Part shown: positions 37,940-46,895 of the stretch, one piece after another
How positions within the stretch are numbered: the first letter of the stretch is position 1
How the letters are laid out: each line of letters opens with the position of its first letter
DNA from: ENR-C20 sp942493145
GTDB lineage: Bacteria; Bacillota; Clostridia; Acetivibrionales; DTU013
Length of the DNA: 64,000 nt
NCBI GenBank assembly: GCA_942493145.1
Contig: OW818679.1
Span: 2,356,001 to 2,420,000 of the forward strand
Direction of reading: 5' to 3'
Position numbers and translations under genes: made by a program
Notes under the pieces: model-generated
The model's input: only the letters and a program-made list of their open reading frames with translations
What the model was told of the DNA's origin: nothing
Databases searched by the model: none

Positions 37940-39105
37940 AGAATCACATCCTTATAAAAGCTTTTACCTTTAAAATCATGGGTAACACCAAACATCTCCG
38001 CCGCTGTCTGGGCCAGGTCGGTGAAAGATGCCCTTGTACCCAGGTTCACTCCTTTTTTTAGCTTTTTCCCATAAACAAGTATTGGAACGTACTCCCTTGA
38101 GTGGTCTGTGCTTTCGGTGGTTGGGTCGCATCCGTGATCGGCGGTAATGATGAGGATGTCATCCTCCCTGAGGCAGCCGATGATTTCCGGCAACCTGTCG
38201 TCGAACTCCTTAAGGGCTTGCGCGTATCCCTCAATGTTGTTCCTGTGACCGAATACCATGTCAAAATCTACAAGATTGGTGAATAGCAATCCTTCGAATT
38301 CTTCTTTCAAATATTCGATGGTACGGTTTACCCCGTCCATATTATTGTGGATATGTACGGAATCAGTTATGCCACGGCCACAGAAGATATCGAAAATCTT
38401 GCCCACCCCTTTGACCTTCAGCCCCTTTTTGCTTAATTCATCGAGAATGGTAGTATTTACTGGTTCAAGAGAATAATCATGCCGGCGATCGGTACGCGCA
38501 AAACTGCCTTCGCTTCCTGTGAAAGGCCGTGCTATGACTCTTCCTACCGCATGCTCCCCTGTTAGTATCTCGCGGGCTATACTGCAAATTTCATAAAGCC
38601 TCTCAATAGGAATTATATCTTCATGGGCAGCTATCTGAAACACGCTGTCCGCAGATGTGTATACTATTGGAAAGCCTGTTCTTACATGCTCGGCACCCAG
38701 ATCCTTAATGATTTCTGTACCCGACGCCGCATAATTTCCAAGACTTTTAGTGCCAATTGCTCTTTCGAAGCTTTCAATGACTGCTGGAGGAAATCCATCC
38801 GGATATACCGGGAATGGCTTTTCAAGGATTATTCCTGTCATCTCCCAATGCCCTGTGGTAGTATCCTTGCCTGCGGATTTCTCAGCCATTTTGCCATAAC
38901 TGGCCAACGGCAATGATTCCTTTCTATATGCTCCAAGGCTGTCTATAAGGCCCAGGCCCAGCCCTTCAAGGTTCGGCAGACTGAAGCCCTTCAAGCTGGC
39001 TGCGATATTCCCCAATGTGTTGCTTCCAACATCCCCGTAACTTGCCGCATCCGGCAGTTCACCCGCACCCGCGCTATCCAGAACGATAATTATCATTCGC
39101 TTCAT
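37936..39105 (-). CDS. deoB: Phosphopentomutase
   Basis: 389 residues of the alkaline-phosphatase superfamily. The metal-binding motifs are seen: DSAGAGELPDA at the N-terminus, GKDTTTGHWEM with the catalytic Thr, NLVDFDMVFGHRN and TADHGCDPTT. It converts (deoxy)ribose 1-phosphate to the 5-phosphate in nucleoside salvage. AGGAG precedes the ATG. First gene of the deoB-pdp pair. Confidence 0.96.
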   Translation of the reverse strand: MKRMIIIVLDSAGAGELPDAASYGDVGSNTLGNIAASLKGFSLPNLEGLGLGLIDSLGAYRKESLPLASYGKMAEKSAGKDTTTGHWEMTGIILEKPFPVYPDGFPPAVIESFERAIGTKSLGNYAASGTEIIKDLGAEHVRTGFPIVYTSADSVFQIAAHEDIIPIERLYEICSIAREILTGEHAVGRVIARPFTGSEGSFARTDRRHDYSLEPVNTTILDELSKKGLKVKGVGKIFDIFCGRGITDSVHIHNNMDGVNRTIEYLKEEFEGLLFTNLVDFDMVFGHRNNIEGYAQALKEFDDRLPEIIGCLREDDILIITADHGCDPTTESTDHSREYVPILVYGKKLKKGVNLGTRASFTDLAQTAAEMFGVTHDFKGKSFYKDVIL

Positions 39106-39228
39106 CCGATCATCTCCTATGTTGATTAATGTACTGGTACTACAGTTTTCCTGCAGTATTGATTCAAAGTATATATTACCTTATTTTTCATTTTCATACC
39201 ATATTATTTGGCTCTGGCATATCCGTCC

Positions 39229-39585
39229 TCAAAGAAGCCTTCCTGCCTCAAAACCTGCAATAAAGCCAATGACGCCTATTAACAAAGATCCTGCAATATA
39301 TGCGGCTGCATTCATTTTTCTATTGCCCTTGAACATATCAAAACCCTCATACATGAAAGTTGAAAAGGTAGTGTATGCCCCGAGAAAACCGTCGGCTAAA
39401 AGCAGGTAAAGCTTCCCGCCTGTATCAAAGCTGCATACCAGTCCAAGGAGTATGGCTCCGGTTATGTTTATAATGAAAGTACCTACAGGGAACGTTGTCT
39501 TTGTTTTCCCGGAAATCACCCTGCCCAGCTGAAACCTTGCGAGGCTTCCCAAAGCACCTCCAATACCTACGAAAACAATATCCAC
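39229..39585 (-). CDS. crcB: Fluoride exporter CrcB/Fluc, second copy
   Basis: 118 residues with four membrane segments. Motifs GIGGALGSLARFQLG and TTFSTFMYE are the Fluc signatures lining the pore. It starts immediately after the stop of the upstream crcB gene. Fluoride channels that occur as two adjacent genes often act as heterodimers. Controlled by the fluoride riboswitch at 40129-40193. Confidence 0.93.
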   Translation of the reverse strand: MDIVFVGIGGALGSLARFQLGRVISGKTKTTFPVGTFIINITGAILLGLVCSFDTGGKLYLLLADGFLGAYTTFSTFMYEGFDMFKGNRKMNAAAYIAGSLLIGVIGFIAGFEAGRLL

Positions 39586-40071
39586 CTAATCCGCCTCCCC
39601 CTCTGCTGCCGTTCCGTTTACTTCCAATCTTGCTTTAACCGCCCCCGTTCTGCTTGTTCCAGCAATACGTCCTGATACTATTCCAGCGGTTATCATGCCA
39701 ACCCATGCTGCAGAAATCCCAAAGACTGCAGAAATCCCTATATACGAAATTGCTGTGAACCAATCGCCTGAATATATTAGAAAGGCAGTTTCCCTGCTGA
39801 CAGTGGAAAATGTCGTGAATGCCCCTAACAAGCCTGCTGTGATGCCCAGTTTTATTCCCGGATCGATACTCTTTATTTCCAAAGTTATCGTTATAACCAG
39901 AGCAAGCAGAAATGTGCCGACAATATTGACAAGCAATGTGTTTATAGGCAGATTACCCTGGTAATGTTGTATTTGCATCCCTTTAACCAGATATCTGGCT
40001 ATCGCACCCAAAAATCCTCCACACCCTATCAATACATACTTTACTGCGGATTTTCCAAAGTATGCCCCCAT
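39586..40071 (-). CDS. crcB: Fluoride exporter CrcB/Fluc, first copy
   Basis: 161 residues with four membrane segments, GCGGFLGAIARYLV and TTFSTVSRE signatures, and a longer C-terminal tail than its partner. It lowers cytoplasmic fluoride. AAGGAG lies 11 nt upstream. The gene lies directly behind a fluoride riboswitch with an intrinsic terminator and is immediately followed by the second crcB. Confidence 0.94.
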   Translation of the reverse strand: MGAYFGKSAVKYVLIGCGGFLGAIARYLVKGMQIQHYQGNLPINTLLVNIVGTFLLALVITITLEIKSIDPGIKLGITAGLLGAFTTFSTVSRETAFLIYSGDWFTAISYIGISAVFGISAAWVGMITAGIVSGRIAGTSRTGAVKARLEVNGTAAEGEAD

Positions 40072-40120
40072 GTTCTCTCACTGTCTCCTTCCAAGTTACT
40101 TCCATCAACGTATAAAAAAA

Positions 40121-40154
40121 TCCTACAAATAACAAAAAACCGTTATCTGTAGGA
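40121..40154 (-). terminator. Riboswitch expression-platform terminator
   Basis: On the minus strand, CCTACAGATAAC pairs with GTTATTTGTAGG around a T-rich loop, and a run of seven T follows (to about 40114). The left arm includes the CCTAC end of the fluoride aptamer, so aptamer folding and terminator formation exclude each other. Confidence 0.85.
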
Positions 40155-40193
40155 GTCATCAGCATTTACGCAGTTTAGGCGAACTCCATCACC
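40129..40193 (-). promoter_or_regulatory. Fluoride riboswitch (crcB motif)
   Basis: Read on the minus strand from 40193: GGTGATGGAGTTCGCC, then AAACTGCGTAAAT, then GCTGATGACTCCTAC and AGATAACGG. These are the conserved segments of the crcB RNA, including the pseudoknot-forming GCTGATG and the CCTAC end. It lies 58 nt upstream of the first crcB start. A minus-strand TATAAT at 40209-40204 is the likely -10 element. Fluoride binding would prevent formation of the terminator at 40121-40154. Confidence 0.95.
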
Positions 40194-40322
40194 TTTATTC
40201 GAGATTATAACACAAAAGCTCATATTTGTCTTGTGTATATATAAAAATTGACATAAAATTATAAAATTGTACATTACATTAATCAAAATTATCTTTTGTC
40301 CATTGAAAGGAAGCATATTCCA

Positions 40323-41543
40323 ATGAAAAGGAAATCAGATATACTACTGATTATTACCCTTATGATCCTTGCGGGAAACCTGAGAGCACCTATTACCGGT
40401 ATAGGAACCCTGGTTACCATAATTCAGGATGATCTGGGATTGTCCAGCACATTGGCAGGTCTTATTACTACCCTTCCAATTATTGTCTTTGCAGTGGTTT
40501 CACCGTTTGCATCATCCGTAAGCAGAAGGATTGGACTCTGGAAAACCATAATGGCTGGACTGCTATTCATCTTTGCCGGCCAGATTATTCGTGCATCTAC
40601 AAATACTCTGGGTATGTTTCTTGGCACCGCGATCATGGGAGTTGGCATTGCTATTGGAAACGTCCTTCTTGTATCCCTGATAAAACTCTACTTTCCTGAT
40701 AAATTAGGTCCTGTCACCAGTATGTACTCCACCTCTATGGCGTTGATTGCAAGTGTGTCAATCGGTATTAGCGCTCCTATTGCAGTAGGAACGGGTAATA
40801 GTTGGCGTATCGCGCTGGCAGTCTGGATAATTCTTGCCCTGTGTAGCATTGTATTGTGGGTTTTTCAGAAAAATGGCGCTAAAAAAGTTCCTGATGAAGC
40901 GCTCAAAGCAGTTCCTGATGTACTCACTGCTGAATGCAACAGCAGGCGGCAGCCTGGAAAGCTCTCCATATACCGCTCGGTTCTTGCCTGGCAGTTCGCA
41001 GTCTTTATGGGGCTTCAATCACTGTTGTTCTTTTCTATTACCGCATGGATCCCTGCAATTCTGCAAAGCCGCGGCTACACTATTGAGCAGGCCGGTTTTA
41101 TGGCTCTGTTCCTGCAGCTTGTCAGCATTCCAGCCACCTTTATCGTACCATTTTTAATCACCAGGCAGAAAACCCAGTGTAAGTTGGTCTTTCTCTTTTG
41201 TTCCGTTTTTTTAGTTGGCTTTGTGCTTTTCTTCTTTGCAAAAAATACCACTGTCCACTACATAAGTATCATATGCATTGCAATAGGCATGGGACCAGGG
41301 ATAAGCTTCGGCAACATGTTTATTTCATTACGTACGCGCAGTGCAGAACAGGCTGCAGCCCTTTCGGGAATGGGCCAGTCGTTGGGATACACGTTGGCTG
41401 CTGTGGGGCCTGTTTTTATAGGCTTTATCTTTGATTTGACGCAATCATGGACAATTCCAATAATATTCCTTATGGTCAGTGTCGTAATCCTTATGATTAC
41501 AGGCATGCTGGCCGGCCGGGACAGGTATGTGTTCGATGTATGA
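40323..41543 (+). CDS. MFS transporter, CynX/NimT type
   Basis: About 406 residues with 12 hydrophobic segments and the CynX-type N-terminus (GNLRAPITGIGTLV, containing the RxPITG motif of cyanate/nitroimidazole transporters). Substrate unknown. The ATG at 40323 has AAAGGA about 12 nt upstream; the frame is open from a TTG at 40296. It is divergent from the fluoride-controlled crcB genes. Confidence 0.8.
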   Translation: MKRKSDILLIITLMILAGNLRAPITGIGTLVTIIQDDLGLSSTLAGLITTLPIIVFAVVSPFASSVSRRIGLWKTIMAGLLFIFAGQIIRASTNTLGMFLGTAIMGVGIAIGNVLLVSLIKLYFPDKLGPVTSMYSTSMALIASVSIGISAPIAVGTGNSWRIALAVWIILALCSIVLWVFQKNGAKKVPDEALKAVPDVLTAECNSRRQPGKLSIYRSVLAWQFAVFMGLQSLLFFSITAWIPAILQSRGYTIEQAGFMALFLQLVSIPATFIVPFLITRQKTQCKLVFLFCSVFLVGFVLFFFAKNTTVHYISIICIAIGMGPGISFGNMFISLRTRSAEQAAALSGMGQSLGYTLAAVGPVFIGFIFDLTQSWTIPIIFLMVSVVILMITGMLAGRDRYVFDV

Positions 41544-41564
41544 TATGCAAACCTCGAATGGCCT

Positions 41565-42449
41565 TTAGGCGCGTGGGTGGGTCTTCTTATATATCTCCTT
41601 GATCTTGTTCCTTGCAATCTGTGCATATATCTGTGTCGAAGAAATATCGGAGTGGCCCAGCATTTCCTGGATTGATCTGAGATCTGCACCATTCTCCAGC
41701 AAATGTGCTGCAAATGAATGTCTAAGAGTGTGCGGTGTTATATCCTTGCTTATCTTCGCTTGATTTTTATACTGCTTCACAATTTTCCAGAAGCCCTGTC
41801 GGGTTAGTCTGGCACCATTGATATTGACAAAGAGTGATTTCTCATCTTTCTTCTGGATGAGCAATGGTCTTGATTTGATCAGATACTCCTTCATTGCATT
41901 TATAGCTATTGAACCGACGGGTATCATCCGCTCCCGCGAACCTTTATTACATTTCAGGTAGGCCATATCCATATTCAGGTCGGGAACATTAAGCTGTATC
42001 AGTTCTGAAACCCTTATGCCGGTAGCATATAGAAGTTCCAGCATTGCTTTATCCCTGAACCCCTTCAGATCTACACATTGCGGTTGTTCCAACAAAAGCT
42101 CGACCTCTTCGGTAGACAAAATCTGTGGTAGTTTCTTTTCCACCTTGGGTGATTCGAGCTCTATTGTAGGATCGCTCTCTATCATCTTGTTCTTAACCAT
42201 GTATTGATAAAATGATCTTATGGATGCAAGATTCCTCGATATTGTCGAAGTCGCTCTGCCCTTCTTCTGAAGATACATGAGATATGTAATCACTGTCGTT
42301 TTGTTTGTATTGGATATATTCTGCAGGTTTATCTCCTGCAGGTAATTCATATATTGTTCAATATCTCTTTTATAGGATTGTAGAGTATTTAAAGATAATC
42401 TCTTATCCATTTCCAAAAAATTTACATATTTCTCAACTAAAGCTTCCAT
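41565..42449 (-). CDS. xerD: Site-specific tyrosine recombinase XerD
   Basis: 294 residues, the length of chromosomal XerC/D. An N-terminal SAM-like domain is followed by the catalytic domain with ATGIRVSEL (Arg), HTLRHSFAAHLLENGAD (His-x-x-Arg) and LGHSDISSTQIYAQI (Tyr). It resolves chromosome dimers at dif together with XerC. AAAGGA lies 7 nt before the ATG. It belongs to the core gene block, unlike the integrase in the island at 48.9-49.9 kb. Confidence 0.93.
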   Translation of the reverse strand: MEALVEKYVNFLEMDKRLSLNTLQSYKRDIEQYMNYLQEINLQNISNTNKTTVITYLMYLQKKGRATSTISRNLASIRSFYQYMVKNKMIESDPTIELESPKVEKKLPQILSTEEVELLLEQPQCVDLKGFRDKAMLELLYATGIRVSELIQLNVPDLNMDMAYLKCNKGSRERMIPVGSIAINAMKEYLIKSRPLLIQKKDEKSLFVNINGARLTRQGFWKIVKQYKNQAKISKDITPHTLRHSFAAHLLENGADLRSIQEMLGHSDISSTQIYAQIARNKIKEIYKKTHPRA

Positions 42450-42708
42450 AAAGTTTTCCTTTCTCAGTTCTCTTTTGAGTTATTGTCAGGCAATAACTAT
42501 CAAATAAGTACTCTTGTTAACAATTCTAATATATTTCATATGATATTAAAAGAAATATTTACTAAATATACAAACATACATATTCTTTAAACATGGATAT
42601 ATCCTTATATTCCATATTTAACCTTTATACTTATGTAAATATTATATACTATATAATTACATTTATACTATCTAATTGCAATATTTATTAATATTCTCAA
42701 ATTATCTA

Positions 42709-43350
42709 TCACCCAATGACTACAGGTGTGATTATTCTTATAAACACAGGAGTTACATATGCTTCAATTAATACTCCCACAAGAGCAATTCCAATCAAAA
42801 GCGCCGTCATCAGGCAATAGCGCAAAAAATCTGTCTTGAGTCCTCCTTTGAGAACATTTCTTACAGACCTGCTCCTGATCATCTTCAATGAGAAGTTTAT
42901 ACCGCTGACACCCAATGTTATGACGCAAGGCACAATAATGATTTCTTTGGGGAGTATTCCGAACAATGTGAACAAAACACCTTTCAGCCCGATTGCATTT
43001 ATTATGAAGCCCGAACTGAAGCCGGTCACAAAGCCTTTTATCCCCATTAACAAAATTATAAAAGGTATACCGATTATGGTCATTCCCAGCACCCATAGGG
43101 CGCCGATAATTTTCAGGGTTTCTAAAAAGGATATTGTCAACAGCTCGCCGCCATCAACCTTTTGATTATCCATCAGCTGAAGGAAACCCTGGAAATAGTT
43201 GGCCAATTCTTCATTCTGTATCGCGCTCAGCCCGTTTACCGTAAAGGCGCCCGCTGCAACACCAGCCGCAAAGGCCATCAGAAGGATAAAATATATTTTT
43301 TGGTTCTCATTGAAATATTTAATAAATAGTTTGCGAAATTTGGCCAGCAA
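42709..43350 (-). CDS. spoIIM: Stage II sporulation protein M
   Basis: About 213 residues, five or six hydrophobic segments, SpoIIM/DUF95 family. SpoIIM joins SpoIID and SpoIIP in the peptidoglycan-degrading machine that drives engulfment. The start is taken as the TTG at 43348-43350 because AGGAGG lies 8 nt upstream; longer frames with an ATG at 43392 lack a ribosome site. It lies after nudF, as in other Clostridia, with an intrinsic terminator between. Confidence 0.92.
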   Translation of the reverse strand: MLAKFRKLFIKYFNENQKIYFILLMAFAAGVAAGAFTVNGLSAIQNEELANYFQGFLQLMDNQKVDGGELLTISFLETLKIIGALWVLGMTIIGIPFIILLMGIKGFVTGFSSGFIINAIGLKGVLFTLFGILPKEIIIVPCVITLGVSGINFSLKMIRSRSVRNVLKGGLKTDFLRYCLMTALLIGIALVGVLIEAYVTPVFIRIITPVVIG

Positions 43351-43414
43351 TGACTTTTCCTCCTCGAATCGGGTTGAATGTACTAGTATCAATTGTATGT
43401 CCTAAAAATAAAAA

Positions 43415-43442
43415 AATTACAATATCAAATGATATTGTAATT
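43415..43442 (-). terminator. Terminator after the Nudix gene
   Basis: A perfect 13-bp inverted repeat (AATTACAATATCA and complement) is followed on the minus strand by TTTTTTATTTTT, between the Nudix gene and spoIIM. Confidence 0.75.
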
Positions 43443-43511
43443 ATGTAATTGACCACCCAATTTGTAATTCAGCCGATTCCCGCCATAAAAATCATTTTTG
43501 TATTATCACGG

Positions 43512-44051
43512 TCATTGCCCTCTGGCAATTCTGTCTGCAAGCAAAACACCGATTATCGTTTTTGCATCTGTGATCTCGCCATTAAGTATCATATCCACCA
43601 ATTTTACCACAGGGATCTTCTCCGTAGTTATGAATTCATCTTCATCTGCTGCTGCCGGGCCTTCCTTCAAGCCGGTTGCAAGGTACATGTGAAGCACCTC
43701 GTCGCAAAAACCCGGCGTACTGTGGATACTGATGACATGTTCCACCTTTTCTGCAACAAGGCCAGTCTCTTCTCTGAGTTCTCTGACGGCACATTCCATA
43801 GGGTCCTCTCCGGCGTCCAGCTTTCCTGCCGGTATTTCGAGAGTGACCTTTTCAATAGGTTTCCTGAACTGCCTTACCATATAAAGTTCATTCTCCGAAC
43901 CCATTGGGATGACCACCGATGCGCCAGGATGAGATATCTTGTCTCTGGTGGCTGTCCTGCCGTCTGGCAAAGTAACCGTCAGTGATTCCACATTAATGAT
44001 ATTGCCCTTGTATATCTGCCTGGTCTCTATTGTTTCTTCACGATAATTCAT
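43512..44051 (-). CDS. nudF: Nudix hydrolase, ADP-ribose pyrophosphatase type
   Basis: 179 residues with a complete Nudix box, GEDPMECAVRELREETGL, preceded by LEIPAGKLD as in ADP-ribose pyrophosphatases. It would cleave ADP-ribose to AMP and ribose 5-phosphate. GGAG lies 11 nt upstream. Placed between rnhA and spoIIM. Confidence 0.9.
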   Translation of the reverse strand: MNYREETIETRQIYKGNIINVESLTVTLPDGRTATRDKISHPGASVVIPMGSENELYMVRQFRKPIEKVTLEIPAGKLDAGEDPMECAVRELREETGLVAEKVEHVISIHSTPGFCDEVLHMYLATGLKEGPAAADEDEFITTEKIPVVKLVDMILNGEITDAKTIIGVLLADRIARGQ

Positions 44052-44099
44052 GATTGATCCGTCTCCGATCCGTTAACTGTCTGATTTGAATTATTGTTA

Positions 44100-44552
44100 T
44101 TATTGTTTGTTATTATTGTTATTTTTCTTGATTTCTCCTGTCGCCAACTTGTCGCAGCGGTTATTTGACTCATTGTCACTATGTCCCTTTACCTTGATCC
44201 AGTTGACGCGGTGCCTTGAACACAAGTTGTCCAGCTCTTTCCACAGATCAACGTTCTTAACCTCATCCTTGCTTTTATTCCTCCACCCGTTTGATTTCCA
44301 GTTCTCCAGCCAGCCCATTTCAAAACCGTTTACAAGATAGGCGCTGTCGCTGTATATCTCTACCTCACAGGTTTCCTTCAGTGCCTTTAATCCCTCTATT
44401 GCTGCTGTCAGCTCCATCCGGTTGTTGGTGGTTTCGGGTTCATATCCCGATATTTCCTTCTCTTTGCCTCCATGGCTGAGGATCGCAGCCCATCCGCCTT
44501 TGCCGGGATTCCCCGAACACGCGCCATCGGTGTATATGAGCACTTTTTTCAT
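44100..44552 (-). CDS. rnhA: Ribonuclease HI
   Basis: 150 residues with the four catalytic carboxylates in place: YTDGACSGNPG (Asp), NNRMELTAA (Glu), YSDSAYLVN (Asp) and KGHSDNESNNRCDKLA (Asp). It removes RNA from RNA/DNA hybrids. It ends in a Lys/Asn run encoded by a repetitive AAC/AAT tract. GGGAG precedes the ATG by 6 nt. Confidence 0.95.
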   Translation of the reverse strand: MKKVLIYTDGACSGNPGKGGWAAILSHGGKEKEISGYEPETTNNRMELTAAIEGLKALKETCEVEIYSDSAYLVNGFEMGWLENWKSNGWRNKSKDEVKNVDLWKELDNLCSRHRVNWIKVKGHSDNESNNRCDKLATGEIKKNNNNNKQ

Positions 44553-44565
44553 CTGAGTCTCCCTG

Positions 44566-44629
44566 TTTTAACTAGAGTCTACCTGTTTAATCCTGGTCTA
44601 CCTGTTTAATCCTGGTCTACCTGTTTCAC
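44566..44629. repeat. 19-bp tandem repeat between rnhA and proC
   Basis: ACCTGTTTAATCCTGGTCT occurs twice in tandem at 44581-44618 and a partial third copy follows; a degenerate copy precedes. It lies in the short intergenic space between proC and rnhA and holds no gene. Confidence 0.75.
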
Positions 44630-44633
44630 ATGA

Positions 44634-45440
44634 TTACTTAGCCTTACCAATTTCCCTTGCACGCTTGGTGCATTCATTCATCGCATCCATGACGGCAAAC
44701 CTGAATCCATTCCTTTCAAGAGCCTGAACCGCTTCAATCGTAGTTCCGGCAGGCGAACACACCTGATCCTTGAGCGTGGCAGGTGTTACTCCTGTATCCA
44801 GTATCATCCTGGCTGATCCGAGTACGGCCTGTGCTGCAAACTTGTATGAAAGATCCCTTGGAATCCCCGACAGGACCGCTGCATCTGCCATTGCCTCGAT
44901 AAAAATGGCCACATACGCCGGGCTGCTGCTTGTCAAAGCTGTAACCTCGCTCATCAGCCTTTCCTCAAGCTCATCAACTTTACCACTGCATTCAAACAGC
45001 TGCTTAACCGCTTTCTTATTTTCTATACTTATTATGTTGTCAAAGCAGACAAGAGTCATCCCTTCACCGACAAGGACGGGTAAATTTGGCATGGTACGTA
45101 CTACAACTATCTTTTCTCCTACAATGTCTTTCAGGGTTTTGATTGAAATACCCACCGCAATCGACACCAGTACTTTCGATTCGTCTAAGCAGGCATTGCA
45201 CTCTTCAAGGACAGCTGCAATGTAGTTTGGCTTCACAGCCAGAATGACGATGTCCGATTTGCTTACCAATTCGCAATTGTCATTCATCAGATTGGCACCC
45301 GTCTCGCTGCACAGGGCAGCCGCCTTTTCCCTGCTCACGTCAAATATGTTGATCATTGAGGGTTTGTGCAACCCCGAAGCGATTATACCTTTTATTATGG
45401 GCGTGCCCATATTGCCTGCACCTATAAGTCCAACTCTCAT
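44634..45440 (-). CDS. proC: Pyrroline-5-carboxylate reductase
   Basis: About 268 residues. An N-terminal NAD(P)-binding motif (GLIGAGNMGTPII) and the C-terminal signature with LKDQVCSPAGTTIEAVQALE are both present. It catalyses the last step of proline synthesis. GGAGG lies about 8 nt before the ATG at 45440. The gene ends 80 bp before rnhA. Confidence 0.95.
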   Translation of the reverse strand: MRVGLIGAGNMGTPIIKGIIASGLHKPSMINIFDVSREKAAALCSETGANLMNDNCELVSKSDIVILAVKPNYIAAVLEECNACLDESKVLVSIAVGISIKTLKDIVGEKIVVVRTMPNLPVLVGEGMTLVCFDNIISIENKKAVKQLFECSGKVDELEERLMSEVTALTSSSPAYVAIFIEAMADAAVLSGIPRDLSYKFAAQAVLGSARMILDTGVTPATLKDQVCSPAGTTIEAVQALERNGFRFAVMDAMNECTKRAREIGKAK

Positions 45441-45569
45441 GTCAATTACCTCCATCGGATTGAACAGAATTGTTAATTCTGGTTTTTTGTTAATATGATA
45501 CCATATTGTAAAAGCATTTAGAAGTATTTAGAAGTATTTAGGAGTGACGTAAAATAATTAGAACTGGCA

Positions 45570-45599
45570 TTGACATAAGCAGCAAGCGTATTGTAAAAT
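45570..45599 (+). promoter_or_regulatory. Promoter of tRNA-Trp
   Basis: TTGACA at 45570-45575 and TAAAAT at 45594-45599 are 18 bp apart; the tRNA begins 14 bp later. Confidence 0.65.
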
Positions 45600-45612
45600 A
45601 GTAAAGTCACTT

Positions 45613-45688
45613 AGGGGAGTAGCGCAATTGGTAGAGTAGCGGTCTCCAAAACCGTCGGTTGCAGGTTCGAGCCCTGTCTCCCCTGCCA
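45613..45688 (+). tRNA. tRNA-Trp (anticodon CCA)
   Basis: A 76-nt cloverleaf with a 7-bp acceptor stem (AGGGGAG with CTCCCCT), a GTTCGAG T-loop, an encoded CCA end and anticodon CCA at 45646-45648 in the loop CTCCAAA. It is the integration target of the adjacent island: its 3' part recurs at 51305. It remains intact because the island carried a matching 3' end. Confidence 0.97.
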
Positions 45689-45721
45689 GAAGTACCAGGT
45701 CTTTCGGGACTTGGTACTTTT
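45644..45721 (+). other. Attachment site copy at tRNA-Trp (attL)
   Basis: Left copy of the direct repeat: 62 nt identical to 51305-51366, then one mismatch (G here, A there), then 15 matching nt. It covers the tRNA from the anticodon loop to CCA and its terminator. Confidence 0.9.
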
Positions 45722-45726
45722 CTTTT
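45690..45726 (+). terminator. tRNA-Trp terminator
   Basis: AAGTACCAGGTC pairs with GACTTGGTACTT (one wobble) and is followed by TTCTTTT. The same hairpin is repeated after the att copy at 51349-51389. Confidence 0.8.
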
Positions 45727-45848
45727 ATAAGCCAAATACCGACATTCTACCGACAGGACGACTTTTCTCTGATTTTCACCGACAAATAACCGACAATAAA
45801 AAAGGATACCGTGTTTATTGGTACCCTTCCATATTGGAGAAAGCGGCA

Positions 45849-46127
45849 TTAAGCCGCCCCCTTGTCATTTTTTACAATACCAAGTATGAAGTTAATGCCA
45901 TCCTTGTATCCCTGTTCATAGCTAATGTCAATTTCTTGCGCTGATAGATAGGTATGAGTACTTTCCAACTCCATTAAAAGATCAATCAGCTCCTTATCTG
46001 CAAGAATTTTCTTTATTTCTTTAAATTGCTACGTATGTAATTCTGAGGTCTTCACATATTCCTCGTTTTTGTTGAATAGCCCACAAAGCATTTCATCACG
46101 TTCATCACAAGATTGAATAAATAACAT
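45849..46127 (-). pseudogene. Small accessory protein with internal amber codon
   Basis: A 92-codon frame: MLFIQSCDERDEMLCGLFNK, a TAG at codon 33 (46029-46031) where CAG would fit, then QFKEIKKILADKELIDLLME, ending in YEQGYKDGINFILGIVKN. GGAGG lies 8 nt before the ATG, so expression signals are kept. The C-terminal YEQGYKDGxNFIL pattern is found in short proteins of Firmicute mobile elements. Function unknown. Confidence 0.6.
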
Positions 46128-46128
46128 A

Positions 46129-46296
46129 TTAACATCCTCCTTTTAATGATTCTTTTGCTAATTGTGATAAGGGCATACTAATAATTTCTGCATCAGAATA
46201 TGCGTATCCGGTGTTAATAATAGTCAATTCCTTGTCCGTGATAGCTTGTACGTAGTTAAGTTCTTCTGGGAATTTTACATATTCAATTCGATTCAT
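46129..46296 (-). CDS. Small accessory protein, unknown
   Basis: About 55 residues (MNRIEYVKFPEELNYVQ start). GGAGG lies 7 nt before the ATG at 46296; its stop codon lies one base from the next ATG, so the two small genes are translated together. Short proteins of this kind are typical cargo of integrative elements. No function can be assigned. Confidence 0.55.
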   Translation of the reverse strand: MNRIEYVKFPEELNYVQAITDKELTIINTGYAYSDAEIISMPLSQLAKESLKGGC

Positions 46297-46479
46297 ACAA
46301 AAGCCTCCTTCTCTTTCTTCATCCATATTGCATCAATATTTACAACTGGCTTCATCGTTTGCTGCTTTTCCTTGTCGGAGGCCCCAGGCTGTGCTATAAT
46401 AATAGCAAAGCTGAGCCTGTCAAAGGGCTTTGTCTTGGGTAAGGAATCCGAAACATCTTGGCGGGTGAGGCGGGTTCCT

Positions 46480-46641
46480 TTATTTCTTTTCTTTTAGCCA
46501 TTTCTCAACTTCTTCCTTGTTGTACCTTATACTCTTTTTTGCCCCCATATATGGCATACCTTCTTTTCGCCATCTCCATGCTGTTGTTGTACTAATTTTC
46601 AACCACTCACATAATTCTTTTTCTGTGACCCAATCAGCCAT
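46480..46641 (-). CDS. Excisionase-like helix-turn-helix protein
   Basis: 53 residues, MADWVTEKELCEWLKISTTT then AWRWRKEGMPYMG and a basic end. This is the MerR-like winged HTH of the HTH_17/excisionase class. GAGGTG lies 4 nt before the ATG. In an integrative element with a tyrosine integrase it would act as the directionality factor. A hairpin (AAGGAATCCG with CGGGTTCCTT) follows directly and may be its terminator. Confidence 0.75.
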   Translation of the reverse strand: MADWVTEKELCEWLKISTTTAWRWRKEGMPYMGAKKSIRYNKEEVEKWLKEKK

Positions 46642-46895
46642 TTTTCACCTCAACTTTCTTTCAATACATTTCATTACATTTCAATTATCCGCTTAATTAC
46701 AATATATGTCAAGCATATTTTTACACAATTATCGAAAATATGTTGTATTCATTTTTCCTTTGGAATATAATTACATTGATGAAAATTTAATATGTATTTT
46801 GTTTACTTGCCTCGGATTTTTTCTGGGGCCTTTTTCTTGACTATATTCCATGATCGGGCATATAATGAAACAAACATATGTTCGGAGTTGATAAC

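Noticed and set aside
45607..45849. Open frames on the minus strand over both att copies, with a shared RARTCNRRFW segment (also 51232-51423)
   Set aside because: They are the reverse complement of the tRNA-Trp sequence and terminator, not proteins.
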